DNA of 64,000 nucleotides from Stentor roeselii (Eukaryota > Ciliophora > Heterotrichea > Heterotrichida > Stentoridae), in contig RSEH01000010.1 in the NCBI GenBank assembly GCA_006503475.1, positions 124,001-188,000 of the forward strand. Direction: 5' to 3'. Shown here in pieces: positions 52,830 through 62,130 of the stretch. The translations under genes and the position numbers were made by a program. Each line of letters begins with the position of its first letter. Position 1 is the first letter of the stretch. A model generated the notes under the pieces. It was not told the origin of the DNA. It worked only from the letters and a program-made list of their open reading frames with translations, and made no database searches.

Positions 52830-55412
52830 ATGGAATCAGTGATTATCTCAGTCCCAAAGAAATCTCGACGAGGTAACATATTCAACTCAGTACGTTGCCA
52901 CTACATTCGTTCAGACATTTCCTGCGGTCACCAGAGCTGCAATCACTGCATTTCCACGCACAGTCCTCTCTCAAAAGAAAAAATTTACATTTTTTCCCAT
53001 TCCTCAACAAGATCCTACCTATCCTTCTTAGAAACCCACGATTTCTTCAACAGCAGTAACACCTTACTTCTACATTCATCAGTGGTACTTCAAAAGAAAC
53101 AAGACCTGAAACTTTACGAAAGACTGACGACGCTAATCGAAGAAAAGCAATTCGCCGTTTTTTTCGACGACCACTTCAAGTCGACCTTTCCAATTCCAGG
53201 AGTTTCTTCATCAAATGACCCAAGTCATTTAGTAAAAGACTATCTTGAGTCTCACCTTCCTTCAATAAGTGCAATTTTAGTATCCTTAAATCTTCCTCAT
53301 CTTCTTCAAGGGACCGAATGGGTGGACTACCTGCCTTTCGAGTCCTTTGGTCCAAAAAGACTATTCGAAGACCATCTTCCTCACGACGAGGCCTTCGTCA
53401 AGGTGAAGTCAGGTGATTTATTTGAAGGAGTCTTCCACGTGCTTCGCGATGACCAGTCAAAAGCTTGGGTGAGTATTCAAAAAGGAGTTCCACGTGAACT
53501 GCAAGTCGCGATTCTTCCTCAACACAACAACCGCGCCATCGACGGTGACATTGTCGTGGTCCAGATGTCTTCTGACATGGAAATCGAGTCAACTCTAGAA
53601 ACTGACGAAGGGGTCGACGTGATCATCACAAGTAAACAATCACAGAAGCCACTTCCAACGATAGAAGGCAAAATCGTCCATATCTTTAAAAGAAGGCCGA
53701 AACAATACTGTGGAAGTATAAAAAGAACAGGTTTTAACACCTTAGGAAAAGAACTTTGTGTTTTCACCCCAGTCAACCCGAAGATCCCTGAAGTGTCCTT
53801 ATTTTTAGAGTATGGGGAAAAGTTGATTAATCAGAGAATCCTCATCGAAATTGACGACTGGAATGCTTTCAGTGAACGTCCTCGAGGACATATGATAAGG
53901 ATCATTGGAGACCTCTCTCGAATTGAAACTGAATCTGAAGTGATTTTGTTGGAACATGACGTTATCATCAAGCCCTTCACCCAGGCAGCCCTCGGCTGCC
54001 TGCCTCCGAAAGAATGGACCATTCCTCAAGAAGAACTCGCTTCAAGACTTGACTTAAGGGACAGGGTCGTGGCAAGTGTTGACCCTCCTGGGTGTAAAGA
54101 CATTGACGACGCCTTACATTGTGCTTTACTTCCTAATGGCAATTATGAGATCGGAGTTCATATCGCTGATGTCACTTATTTCGTCAAGGCTAATTCTGCA
54201 CTTGACTTAGAAGCTTCTGAAAGATGCACGACGGTTTATCTTGTTGAAAAAAGAACTGATATGCTTCCTGGAATTCTTACTGAAGTACTTTGTAGTCTTG
54301 TTCATAGTCAGGATAGACTCGCTTTTTCTGTGATTTGGGAAATGACTCCAGAGTTTCAGGTTGTTAGGACTTGTTATGCGAAAAGTATTATTCATTCGAG
54401 GGCTTCTCTTTCGTATCAGGCAGCATCGCAGATTATTAACTCTGATGCTCAGGATGAATTGGCACTTTCTTTAAGAAGACTTTTGAAGATTTCTAAGGTG
54501 CTTAGGGAGAGAAGGATTTTAAATGGAGCTCTTGAATTGGCTAGCACTGAAGTGAAATTTGAATTGGATCCTGAACGGCAGGGTAAAAACATAGCCCTTT
54601 ACAAAACCTACGAAACCAACAGCATGGTAGAAGAATTCATGCTTCTAGCAAACGTTTCAGTAGGTGAAAAAATCGTGAATTCATACCCAGCCTACAGCAT
54701 TCTCCGTCGTCACCCATCTCCAAAGCTAGAAGACCTTGGTAAATTGAGTTCAAAGTTAAAAAAGTTAGGTTTCTCATTAGACTACTCAAGTTCAAAAGAT
54801 TTAGCCTCAAGTCTAAACAAAATCCGTAATTCAGACCCTTACTTTAACACCCTGGTGCGAATGCAAGTGACCCGTTGCATGAACCAAGCAGTTTATTTCT
54901 GTTCCAGTGAGTTCGACCGTCTAGAATACCGTCACTACGGCCTTGCCGCTGAAATCTACACCCACTTCACGAGTCCTATCAGAAGATATGCAGACGTCTT
55001 GGTCCACAGGCTTCTTTCTGCTGCCATCGACATTGAAAGTCTTCCAGATTCAATGACTGACAGACGTATCATGGGAAAAATTTGTAAAAGGATGAACCTT
55101 CGCAATAGGATGTCTCAATTCGCTGAAAGGACTTCTGCTAATCTTCATACTTATCTTGTCTTTAAGAATAAAGGAAGTTCTGAAGAAGATGCGGTTGTTA
55201 CTGAAGTCTTGGAATTTGGAGTTAATGTTCTTGTACCAAGTATTGGACTTGAAGGAAGTATTCAACTTAAAGGATGTCATAGTCAGGATTTTATTGAATG
55301 GGTCTGTGAAAATGGGAAAAAAGTCAAAGTTTATTCACATTTGAAGGTCAGAATTTCTATCAGTTTTGTTAATTTCAGGAAAACTATTGATTTGGAACTG
55401 GTTGATTATTAA
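52830..55412 (+). CDS. Exosome 3'-5' exoribonuclease DIS3/RRP44
   Basis: This is the catalytic subunit of the RNA exosome. The 860-aa protein has the CR3 cysteine cluster typical of DIS3 (HYIRSDISCGHQSCNHC). A PIN-like region (about 45-150), two cold-shock domains and the RNB catalytic domain follow. The RNB signature DPPGCKDIDDAL starts at Asp418, with metal-binding Asp424, Asp426 and Asp427, and YTHFTSPIRRYAD is intact. A C-terminal S1 domain is present. In the PIN region the DTNVLL-type catalytic Asp is missing (the matching strand reads YIFSHSSTRSYLS), so endonuclease activity is probably lost. Confidence 0.93.
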   Translation: MESVIISVPKKSRRGNIFNSVRCHYIRSDISCGHQSCNHCISTHSPLSKEKIYIFSHSSTRSYLSFLETHDFFNSSNTLLLHSSVVLQKKQDLKLYERLTTLIEEKQFAVFFDDHFKSTFPIPGVSSSNDPSHLVKDYLESHLPSISAILVSLNLPHLLQGTEWVDYLPFESFGPKRLFEDHLPHDEAFVKVKSGDLFEGVFHVLRDDQSKAWVSIQKGVPRELQVAILPQHNNRAIDGDIVVVQMSSDMEIESTLETDEGVDVIITSKQSQKPLPTIEGKIVHIFKRRPKQYCGSIKRTGFNTLGKELCVFTPVNPKIPEVSLFLEYGEKLINQRILIEIDDWNAFSERPRGHMIRIIGDLSRIETESEVILLEHDVIIKPFTQAALGCLPPKEWTIPQEELASRLDLRDRVVASVDPPGCKDIDDALHCALLPNGNYEIGVHIADVTYFVKANSALDLEASERCTTVYLVEKRTDMLPGILTEVLCSLVHSQDRLAFSVIWEMTPEFQVVRTCYAKSIIHSRASLSYQAASQIINSDAQDELALSLRRLLKISKVLRERRILNGALELASTEVKFELDPERQGKNIALYKTYETNSMVEEFMLLANVSVGEKIVNSYPAYSILRRHPSPKLEDLGKLSSKLKKLGFSLDYSSSKDLASSLNKIRNSDPYFNTLVRMQVTRCMNQAVYFCSSEFDRLEYRHYGLAAEIYTHFTSPIRRYADVLVHRLLSAAIDIESLPDSMTDRRIMGKICKRMNLRNRMSQFAERTSANLHTYLVFKNKGSSEEDAVVTEVLEFGVNVLVPSIGLEGSIQLKGCHSQDFIEWVCENGKKVKVYSHLKVRISISFVNFRKTIDLELVDY

Positions 55413-55469
55413 TTCTTAGCCAGTTTGAATATTCTTAAGATTTGAATTTAAAATGGAGTAACAAATATC

Positions 55470-56000
55470 ATGGAAGTCTTTGCTAGTGTCTTTTATTTCG
55501 TAGTCGCTGCTGTTATTTACTGGATTGTTGCCCAGAAGTCACAGGTGGAGCTTAGGAAGTACTCAAGGGAACAACTTTTATCTTACTCAAATCTAAATTC
55601 AATCCCCGATGGATTTTCACCTGTTGAAAACATTCGCACAAGCTTCACAAGCAAACCAACACGTTTTAAAGGAAAAGGAAAACCGACAGAGGGTAAATCC
55701 CACTACAAAAATGACCGAGATTCTAAAAATGAAAGACCAAATACTGAAAAACAAATAAACCTATTAGAAAAGCCCTATCAAATAGAAAACAAGGAAAATT
55801 TTTTTGAAACCCAGTCAAGTCTTTCATCCTTCATATTAAAAGAACTAGAAAACTCAGTGAAAGAGTTAACAAATACCTCTAAACCGAAACCAGTGGCCCC
55901 TTCAGGTTACTCTTTGACCTCGATTTCTTCAGGGAACAGAGGACAAGCGAGGATATTAAACCCAAACGCTCAAGAATACACGATTCGTAGAATCCACTAG
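55470..56000 (+). CDS. N-terminally anchored protein with C-terminal PAM2-like motif
   Basis: This 176-aa protein has residues 3-22 (VFASVFYFVVAAVIYWIVAQ) as a membrane helix. The rest is polar and disordered (Lys/Asn/Ser/Glu-rich). The end reads ARILNPNAQEYTIRRIH, whose LNPNAQEY core fits the PAM2 motif (LNxxAxEF) that binds the MLLE domain of poly(A)-binding protein. It sits 57 bp after DIS3 and 28 bp before LSM2, both RNA-metabolism genes. This proximity is suggestive only. Confidence 0.6.
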   Translation: MEVFASVFYFVVAAVIYWIVAQKSQVELRKYSREQLLSYSNLNSIPDGFSPVENIRTSFTSKPTRFKGKGKPTEGKSHYKNDRDSKNERPNTEKQINLLEKPYQIENKENFFETQSSLSSFILKELENSVKELTNTSKPKPVAPSGYSLTSISSGNRGQARILNPNAQEYTIRRIH

Positions 56001-56028
56001 TTAATTTATAATTGGTTTAATATTCATC

Positions 56029-56310
56029 ATGTCAGTCTTCGTTCATCCGGTCTTCAGGGCCTTGGCTGAAAAGAATGTCGAGGTTAAAGTCACGTTAAAG
56101 AATAATATTTCAATCACTGGAATCATGACGTATGTTGATGCTAATCTTAACCTTTCTCTTACACCTTGCAATAGTTCTTGTCCTTGCTTGGCTAGCATGA
56201 AGAAATGCTTTATTAGGGGAAGTTCTGTCAAGTTTATTTCTATTTCTGAAAATAACTGCTCTTTTGCATTGTTTGACCAGCTTATTGAAAAGGAAGGAGA
56301 GTTTGTTTGA
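56029..56310 (+). CDS. U6 snRNA-associated Sm-like protein LSm2
   Basis: This 93-aa subunit belongs to the LSm2-8 ring on U6 snRNA and the LSm1-7 ring of cytoplasmic mRNA decay. The Sm1 motif is VEVKVTLKNNISITGIMTYVDANLNLSL, and the Sm2 motif is CFIRGSSVKFISI with the canonical I-R-G. A Cys/Ser-containing loop links them. The N-terminal HPVFRALAEKNVEV matches LSm2 (FFKSLVGKDVVV). The frame ends at TGA. Confidence 0.9.
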   Translation: MSVFVHPVFRALAEKNVEVKVTLKNNISITGIMTYVDANLNLSLTPCNSSCPCLASMKKCFIRGSSVKFISISENNCSFALFDQLIEKEGEFV

Positions 56311-56533
56311 GTTAAATTAGATGATTAGGGTAATTATATCGATAAGAATATTGAATTCATCTTCAAAAGTCAAAAAAACTTCGAACTAATCATCAAGATT
56401 TCAATTAAAACCTTCTAAAACCAAAATCAACCAAATCCAATCCCCAAAGAACCTTATTTCCAAAGCATAAAAAAATTCATCTTTTCATTCAAAATTCCTA
56501 ATATTAATCTTCAAATCCATCTAATATATTTAA

Positions 56534-57037
56534 ATGTCAGTTTCGATGAGAAGACCACCCGCTAAAAACCAAAGAAAAGGCCGGGCCGAGTTAACCGAAG
56601 AGCAAAGACAAGAAATAAAAGAAGCTTTCGACTTGTTCGACACTGATGGCTCAGGCAGTATCGACTCGAAAGAGCTGAAAGTCGCAATGCGAGCTCTTGG
56701 CTTCGAGCCTCGTAAAGAAGAGGTGAAAAGAATGATCTCAGAAATGGACAAAGACGGTTCTGGAACCATCGAATACCCGGAATTCGAAGAGATGATGGCA
56801 AGCAAGATGGCAGAAAGAGACCCAAGAGAAGAAATTTTAAAAGCTTTTAAACTCTTTGATGATGACAATACTGGAAAAATCAGCTTCAAGAATTTGAAAC
56901 GGGTTGCTAGGGAACTTGGAGAAAACATGACTGATGAAGAACTTATGGAAATGATTGAGGAAGCTGATAGAGATGGAGATGGTGAAATCAGTCAAGAGGA
57001 GTTTTTGAGGATTATGAAGAAAACGAATTTATTTTAG
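56534..57037 (+). CDS. Centrin
   Basis: This is a 167-aa Ca2+-binding protein of basal bodies and contractile fibres. A basic N-terminal tail is followed by four EF hands: [12 protein letters not shown] (36-47), [12 protein letters not shown] (about 72-83), [12 protein letters not shown] (about 109-120) and [12 protein letters not shown] (about 145-156). Loop 3 ends in Asn instead of Glu and may bind poorly. [17 protein letters not shown] is a typical centrin helix. In heterotrichs centrins form myonemes. Confidence 0.97.
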   Translation: MSVSMRRPPAKNQRKGRAELTEEQRQEIKEAFDLFDTDGSGSIDSKELKVAMRALGFEPRKEEVKRMISEMDKDGSGTIEYPEFEEMMASKMAERDPREEILKAFKLFDDDNTGKISFKNLKRVARELGENMTDEELMEMIEEADRDGDGEISQEEFLRIMKKTNLF

Positions 57038-57161
57038 TAATTAGAGAGTATGAGTTTAGAGGGCTTGGGTTGGGTTTAGGCGGGTTTTTGATTGGTTTGA
57101 TTGATGTTAGTGACTTAAATCCTAAAATCTCATCCTAATTTCTATTCACATTAATTAATCC

Positions 57162-57812
57162 TTAAGCCACATCTCTCTTACAGAGATGACAAACCCGTTT
57201 CATATCCTTACATCGATTCGTAACATAAGGAATCAAAAAGCATCCAAAAACCCCTCCCATAAAAAAAATCCCCATAGATGCCCAAAACGTTTTACTCGAG
57301 TTCCTAAACTCAATTTCCGTGCTGGTCTCCTTAGCACAAAAAGCGCACCATCTAAGAGTAGGTACAGTATTCAATTCAAAATCCTCATCTAACTGCCTCG
57401 CTAAAGTAGACCTATCAGTAGTAAGACTTCTCGCATCTCTCAACAATTCAGGTAATTTTTCCCTAAAAGTCTCAATCGCTGTATCCCTGACAGTATTTCT
57501 GTCTGTATTCAAATCTTCTGATATTTTATTCAATTTTTCATCAAGTCTCTTCAGAGAAAATTCTTTCGACTTTCCTTCAAGTATAAAAGAGGACTTATTT
57601 GGAGGTGAAACAAAAGAAGACCCACTTCGAGTATGGGCTGTTATAAAAGAACCAGTGTTCACATGTCGCTTCGGTGAAATAAATGAAGTGCTTTTATTTC
57701 GAGAACCGAACAGGTCTGAAGTCGAGTCGATCAATGAGGCACGAGGAGTTCCTGACATGTTGATTGCTGAGGACTCGTCGAGTTTTGGCTTCATTTCTGA
57801 AAGGTCTTCCAT
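57162..57812 (-). CDS. LITAF-domain protein
   Basis: This 216-aa protein has a disordered Ser/Thr-rich N-terminus (1-75) and a helical middle (about 75-145). A C-terminal LITAF/SIMPLE-like domain follows: RWCAFCAKET, a hydrophobic membrane-dipping helix (ASMGIFFMGGVFGCFLIPYV), then CKDMKRVCHLCKR. The two CxxC pairs form one zinc site and the hydrophobic segment inserts in endosomal membranes. LITAF proteins function in endosomal sorting. Confidence 0.8.
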   Translation of the reverse strand: MEDLSEMKPKLDESSAINMSGTPRASLIDSTSDLFGSRNKSTSFISPKRHVNTGSFITAHTRSGSSFVSPPNKSSFILEGKSKEFSLKRLDEKLNKISEDLNTDRNTVRDTAIETFREKLPELLRDARSLTTDRSTLARQLDEDFELNTVPTLRWCAFCAKETSTEIEFRNSSKTFWASMGIFFMGGVFGCFLIPYVTNRCKDMKRVCHLCKRDVA

Positions 57813-57877
57813 TAATTATATCCAAATCTCCTGAAAGTGACTTTGACTAATGGAATGAGAATTTTTTACTTGTCGTA

Positions 57878-58570
57878 ATGGGAAACTTGGAAATAAGGAG
57901 TCGAATATGGGATGCGATCACGGCGAATGACTCGGATACTTTGAGGAAAATTATGAAAAAGTACCCGGAGTACCTGAATAGACCGATTTCATCTGACCGT
58001 AAGTCAAACGCGGTGACTCGCTCTGCGTACCTAGACCGTCCTCACCTATTAGCCCTTCTTCAGTCACTAGGAGCAGACCTAGACCAAACAGGCGAATCAG
58101 GAATCACAGGGTTGATGTGGGCTTCAGCAAAGGGCAGTTTAGACTCAATCAAGTTCTTAATTTCCGCAGGTGTTGACTTATCACTAAAAGGTCCTCATTC
58201 AATGAACGCCGCTGACTTCGGAGTTCTTTTCGGGACCTACAAGTCAGTTTTTTACCTGAACGAAAAAGGATGCATCCCAAGCAAGTCCAGTGAAGAATTC
58301 AAGAAAATCAGAGAAGAGATGAAAACTCCTCAAATTGACTTCGAGGCTTTTCTTCTCGCCTTGGAAAGAAAAGTCCTTCCCAGTCAAGCTCCTTTTTTCA
58401 GTAGTCAAAGCGAAAAAGTCCTCTTCAGTCCACGAGACCCAAACGAAACAATCGGAAGCTGGATGGTCTCAGTCCCAGATGCTTACCCTCGAGAAGGTCA
58501 AAGAAACATCGAGACAAGAGTTCGAGAAAGTTCTCAAAATGAAGTTCTTCAAGAATTCGATTTGGACTGA
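57878..58570 (+). CDS. Ankyrin-repeat protein
   Basis: This 230-aa protein has two to three ankyrin repeats at about residues 40-125 (LDRPHLLALLQSLGADLDQT, GLMWASAKGSLDSIKFLISA). A charged, Ser-rich C-terminus follows. The MGNLEI start could be N-myristoylated. No additional domain is seen. The frame ends at TGA. It is divergent from the LITAF gene with 65 bp between starts. Confidence 0.8.
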   Translation: MGNLEIRSRIWDAITANDSDTLRKIMKKYPEYLNRPISSDRKSNAVTRSAYLDRPHLLALLQSLGADLDQTGESGITGLMWASAKGSLDSIKFLISAGVDLSLKGPHSMNAADFGVLFGTYKSVFYLNEKGCIPSKSSEEFKKIREEMKTPQIDFEAFLLALERKVLPSQAPFFSSQSEKVLFSPRDPNETIGSWMVSVPDAYPREGQRNIETRVRESSQNEVLQEFDLD

Positions 58571-58655
58571 ACAACTTCTTAAAAACTTAAAAGTATTCAA
58601 GCCTTGTAAAGTCTTTTTGAAATTTTAACTGGCTTAGATATAAAAATTAATCGAA

Positions 58656-59519
58656 ATGATCCAAGACATTGACTTTCAATCACTGCCAGTCGACCTTCTG
58701 CAAGATGAACTTTCTTCCATCACGAAAGACTTGGACACTTTCATTGAAAAAAATTCTGAAAGAAGTCTTGAATACATGAAATTTGAAGCAATTGAAAGAC
58801 TTGCGAATTTCATCCATCAACACAAAGATATGATCGAAATCGCAAGACAACTTGAAGAAAATTTCTTAAATGACCCGAAAATCCTGGCACTTCAAAAAGA
58901 AGTAGAGTGGTTTGATGAACGGGTTAAGTACTTCGAACAAATGCAAGAGACTGACCTAGAAAAACTTTCTTATCTTCAAACACAATGCAAATCTTTAAAA
59001 GAAACGAAAAAAATGATAGAAGTTAAACTAAAAGACGAGAAACTTGAAGTCAACAAGTTAAAAAAATCTTTACAAGGCAAAAAAATCTCCTCGCCTTTGA
59101 AAAATTCTTTATCTCCGAATTTTTCCTCAGACCTCTCATTACCCTCAGTATTGAAATCAGAGAAGGAAAAAGTAGAGTACCTTGAAAATGCTTCAAAAAA
59201 ATTAAAAAAAACGTTGAAATCAGTGAAATTTGAAATACAACAATATAAGACCCAACAGTTCCAATCTCGTCAAGAGATCCTGCCAATTGAGAACTTCTTT
59301 CAAGACTGCTTCAAATCTGTTTATCATCTCATCTTCCAGCGACAGGCACAGTTGGATGACGGGCAACTTTCCTTGGCTTACCAGATGTTCCGTGAAAATA
59401 AGATGGACTTAAATGAAATCAAGCATAAACCCTTGGAAGTCTCTTCAAGTACTCATGGACATATCGTTCGAGAGGCACTTGCAGGTCAAAACGAGATGAG
59501 AAACGTAAAAAATACCTAG
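58656..59519 (+). CDS. Coiled-coil protein, 287 aa
   Basis: Coiled coil spans about residues 60-145 and 165-210, separated by a Ser/Pro-rich linker. The C-terminal part (NFFQDCFKSVYHLIFQRQAQ) is more globular. The N-terminus FQSLPVDLLQDELSSITKDL is amphipathic. This is a typical ciliary or cytoskeletal protein layout, but no family is recognised. Confidence 0.7.
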   Translation: MIQDIDFQSLPVDLLQDELSSITKDLDTFIEKNSERSLEYMKFEAIERLANFIHQHKDMIEIARQLEENFLNDPKILALQKEVEWFDERVKYFEQMQETDLEKLSYLQTQCKSLKETKKMIEVKLKDEKLEVNKLKKSLQGKKISSPLKNSLSPNFSSDLSLPSVLKSEKEKVEYLENASKKLKKTLKSVKFEIQQYKTQQFQSRQEILPIENFFQDCFKSVYHLIFQRQAQLDDGQLSLAYQMFRENKMDLNEIKHKPLEVSSSTHGHIVREALAGQNEMRNVKNT

Positions 59520-59588
59520 AAAAGAAAAAAAAACAAAGAATTTTCCTGGAATGAGTTTAAAAAATTACCAACTGAAACTATTTTTATC

Positions 59589-59759
59589 ATGATTTCTTCA
59601 AAAAAAATGCTCAGGGTGTTAAGGAGCAGTCTTTGCTCTGTCGCTAAAACTTTTATCACTTCGGAGTCAAAGTCTTCAGTTGAACAACTGGAGGAGTTTT
59701 GTAAGGGTTATGCAGACAGGCTGAAAATCAGGACTGACGGCAAAGGAAATGCTATTTAA
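59589..59759 (+). CDS. Small hypothetical protein, 56 aa, possible mitochondrial presequence
   Basis: This short frame begins MISSKKMLRVLRSSLCSVAK, which is basic, hydroxylated and free of acidic residues, like a mitochondrial targeting helix. It ends RLKIRTDGKGNAI. It lies in the 262-bp gap between two coiled-coil genes. Length and position are plausible for a real gene in this compact genome, but there is no homology argument. Confidence 0.4.
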   Translation: MISSKKMLRVLRSSLCSVAKTFITSESKSSVEQLEEFCKGYADRLKIRTDGKGNAI

Positions 59760-59781
59760 TTAAGTTATTTTAGATAAACGG

Positions 59782-60636
59782 TTAAAATATCATTTTGTTT
59801 AACTTTTCGTATCGAGACCAAAGGTCTCGATTGGCATCATGAAGAGACTCGAGTAATTTTGACTTGTTGAGAACTACTTGGTCAACTTTTTCTCGGCTTT
59901 GAGAGTTGAGAAGGACTTGGGTTATTCGAAATTCTGTTTCTTTTAACTCGAGGTTTACTGAATGAAGATTTGTTTTTAAATTAGATAATTTTGAACTGCT
60001 GGAAGACTTCGAGTGCTTTAACTCGTCTTGGAGACTTGATTCTGTCACTTCGAGTTTGTGTAAAAGATCGGTTTTTGATGAGGTTAGGTTTAGAAGAGAT
60101 GCTTTTTCTTCGGAAAGTCGATTGGTTAGGTCTTGTATTTCTTTTTCTTGGGTTTTTTTTAGGGTTTTTAGTTGGGTTTTTAAATTTTTTGTTTGGATTT
60201 GTTGGATTTGAGTGATTTTGGATGATATTTCTTGGAGATGGTTTGAAATGGTTTTTTTTTGGTGGGTTAAGTGGTCAAGTTCTTCGGTTAGGCTTTCTTT
60301 GATTTTTTCAGATGCTTTAACCACTTTAAATCTCTCATCAATTTTCCTTTTTTTCTCATCATCTGCTAGTCTTAATTTATCTTTGAGTTCAAACAGCAGA
60401 TTCTCACTTAATTCTTGCTCAGTTCGAATTTTAATTAAATATTTATCCTGCAAGTCTTTAATTCTTTCAGCGAAAATTTTTTGATGATTCAATAATTCAG
60501 CTTTGGTCATTGTGATATTCTTTTTCATCATTTTCACTTCTTTTTCATAAACTTCTTCTTGAACACGAGTTTTTTCTTGTAGTTCTTCAACTTTTTTACA
60601 GTAGTCAAGGCATTCCAAATATACTAAGCCACTCAT
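59782..60636 (-). CDS. Coiled-coil protein, 284 aa
   Basis: This protein is coiled coil over nearly its whole length (from about residue 12 to 275, for example VEELQEKTRVQEEVYEKEVK and LHSVNLELKETEFRITQVLL). It resembles the general pattern of axonemal or basal-body CCDC proteins. No diagnostic domain is recognised. It is 12 bp downstream of the lysine-ketoglutarate reductase gene on the same strand. Confidence 0.7.
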   Translation of the reverse strand: MSGLVYLECLDYCKKVEELQEKTRVQEEVYEKEVKMMKKNITMTKAELLNHQKIFAERIKDLQDKYLIKIRTEQELSENLLFELKDKLRLADDEKKRKIDERFKVVKASEKIKESLTEELDHLTHQKKTISNHLQEISSKITQIQQIQTKNLKTQLKTLKKTQEKEIQDLTNRLSEEKASLLNLTSSKTDLLHKLEVTESSLQDELKHSKSSSSSKLSNLKTNLHSVNLELKETEFRITQVLLNSQSREKVDQVVLNKSKLLESLHDANRDLWSRYEKLNKMIF

Positions 60637-60648
60637 ATTTTATGTATA

Positions 60649-62130
60649 TTACCTATTCTCTAAAATCTTTGCTATTTGTATTATCGCTGCTTTACTTTCA
60701 GGTGTTAACTCCTGTCCGAACCGTGAGTTGTCTACATCAGAAGCAAGGTGTGGGCAGGCTTTTAAGATTCTTGCTAGTTTTCTTAACTGGTCATCTGCAT
60801 CATCAAAATGTGGAACTGGAGACTTGTTTCTTAGTTCTTCAATATATTTATATTTTTCAGTTAGGATTCCTTTGTATAAGTGAATCGAGTCAAGTAGGTC
60901 ATTTGAAAGTCCTGAGTCTTCTAGTCTTCCATCGAAATTAGCAGAGCACAACTCTTGTATATAAGGAATCAAGCAATGACTTAAATGTGTAGACGAGTCT
61001 CGAGGTAATTCAGTAGGTAAAAAGTCCATACTATAATAAAGAATCGATCCCTCAACATGAGCCTTACAAAGTTCATACATTCGATCATCACCCGTATTAT
61101 AAAGAAAAAAAGGTTCTTCAGGTGTCGTGAATTTTCTACAAACCTCAACAGTTCCCCTCATATCACAAGTAATATCACAAACCCCAAGCAACTTCGGTAA
61201 AAACTTGAAATTCCCAGTAGACAACACCCTAGGAAACCTACTTTCATAATAAAGACAGTTGAAAACAACAGAAAGATATTTTGCATACTTGTTAAAAAAA
61301 ACACTTTCATACATTCCCGGGTTTTGTTCATATTCCTGCCGATTAAACCTTCCTCCATCATTCCTCGAATAAAGTTTCTGAACCGGAAACACAACAATAT
61401 AAATTTGAAACTTCGACTCCGGCCCTACCTTCAAACTTGCAAGTTGATCCGGATTTAAAACCTGATGCGGCAACAAGGACAACATCTCCTGAACCCCTAA
61501 AGAACATCGACCATTGCCGAGGACTCCCCAGACCATCGGAACGATAGGGTCGGGCAGTCCGCCATTAACAATAAATCCAGCGATTTTCGCGATTTCAGTC
61601 CTGATGTCTTTCAAATCTCGATACATATAAGCGAAGCCTTGGTATAAGAATGGAGTGCTCATGTTGCGCATCAAGAGATACTTGCCCAGGCCTTGAAGGA
61701 AGTCCATGACTCCAGCGTTGCCTCCGAACTTTCCTAAAGCCACTGTTCGGGTGCCGTTGTAGTTCTTGATACATTCATAGTCGACTAGAGTGATTCTGTT
61801 CGCGATCATCGAGTCAAGCATCGGCATGTTGTAGGCCTGCGCCTTGAATGTATGTGAAAAAAACATGAAAATACGACCGGGTAGAAAGTTACGAGGAAGG
61901 ACTTCTTTCACTCCTAGAATGAGACTTGCTTGTGATAAGTCTTCTTCTAACTCGGCTCCTGCTGCGATGTATTCAGAATCTTGAAAACAACGGTTGGAGG
62001 AAGGCTGAAGAATCACTTTTATTCCTCGGCTTGAAAGGATTTTCACGTCTGATGGGATTAAAGGCACTCGACATTCCCAGTAGTTTTTGGTTTCTCGCAG
62101 AACTCCGATCACATTTCTTTCGCCTTCCAT
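60649..62130 (-). CDS. Lysine-ketoglutarate reductase, monofunctional (AASS N-terminal half)
   Basis: This enzyme condenses lysine and 2-oxoglutarate to saccharopine, the first step of lysine breakdown. The frame extends upstream, but the first ATG is at 62130 (MEGERNVIGVLRETKNYWEC; 493 aa). Matches to the LKR half of animal and plant AASS include FSHTFKAQAYNMPML, ALGKFGGNAGVMDFLQGLG, GVCDITCDMRGTVE and the final LTEKYKYIEELR. The protein stops where the saccharopine dehydrogenase half would begin, so it is single-function. No strong mitochondrial presequence is seen. Confidence 0.9.
   Translation of the reverse strand: MEGERNVIGVLRETKNYWECRVPLIPSDVKILSSRGIKVILQPSSNRCFQDSEYIAAGAELEEDLSQASLILGVKEVLPRNFLPGRIFMFFSHTFKAQAYNMPMLDSMIANRITLVDYECIKNYNGTRTVALGKFGGNAGVMDFLQGLGKYLLMRNMSTPFLYQGFAYMYRDLKDIRTEIAKIAGFIVNGGLPDPIVPMVWGVLGNGRCSLGVQEMLSLLPHQVLNPDQLASLKVGPESKFQIYIVVFPVQKLYSRNDGGRFNRQEYEQNPGMYESVFFNKYAKYLSVVFNCLYYESRFPRVLSTGNFKFLPKLLGVCDITCDMRGTVEVCRKFTTPEEPFFLYNTGDDRMYELCKAHVEGSILYYSMDFLPTELPRDSSTHLSHCLIPYIQELCSANFDGRLEDSGLSNDLLDSIHLYKGILTEKYKYIEELRNKSPVPHFDDADDQLRKLARILKACPHLASDVDNSRFGQELTPESKAAIIQIAKILENR

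Noticed and set aside
58335-58628. Second protein overlapping the 3' end of the ankyrin gene
   Set aside because: It is in a different phase, lacks any recognisable pattern and is explained by the coding composition of the real frame.
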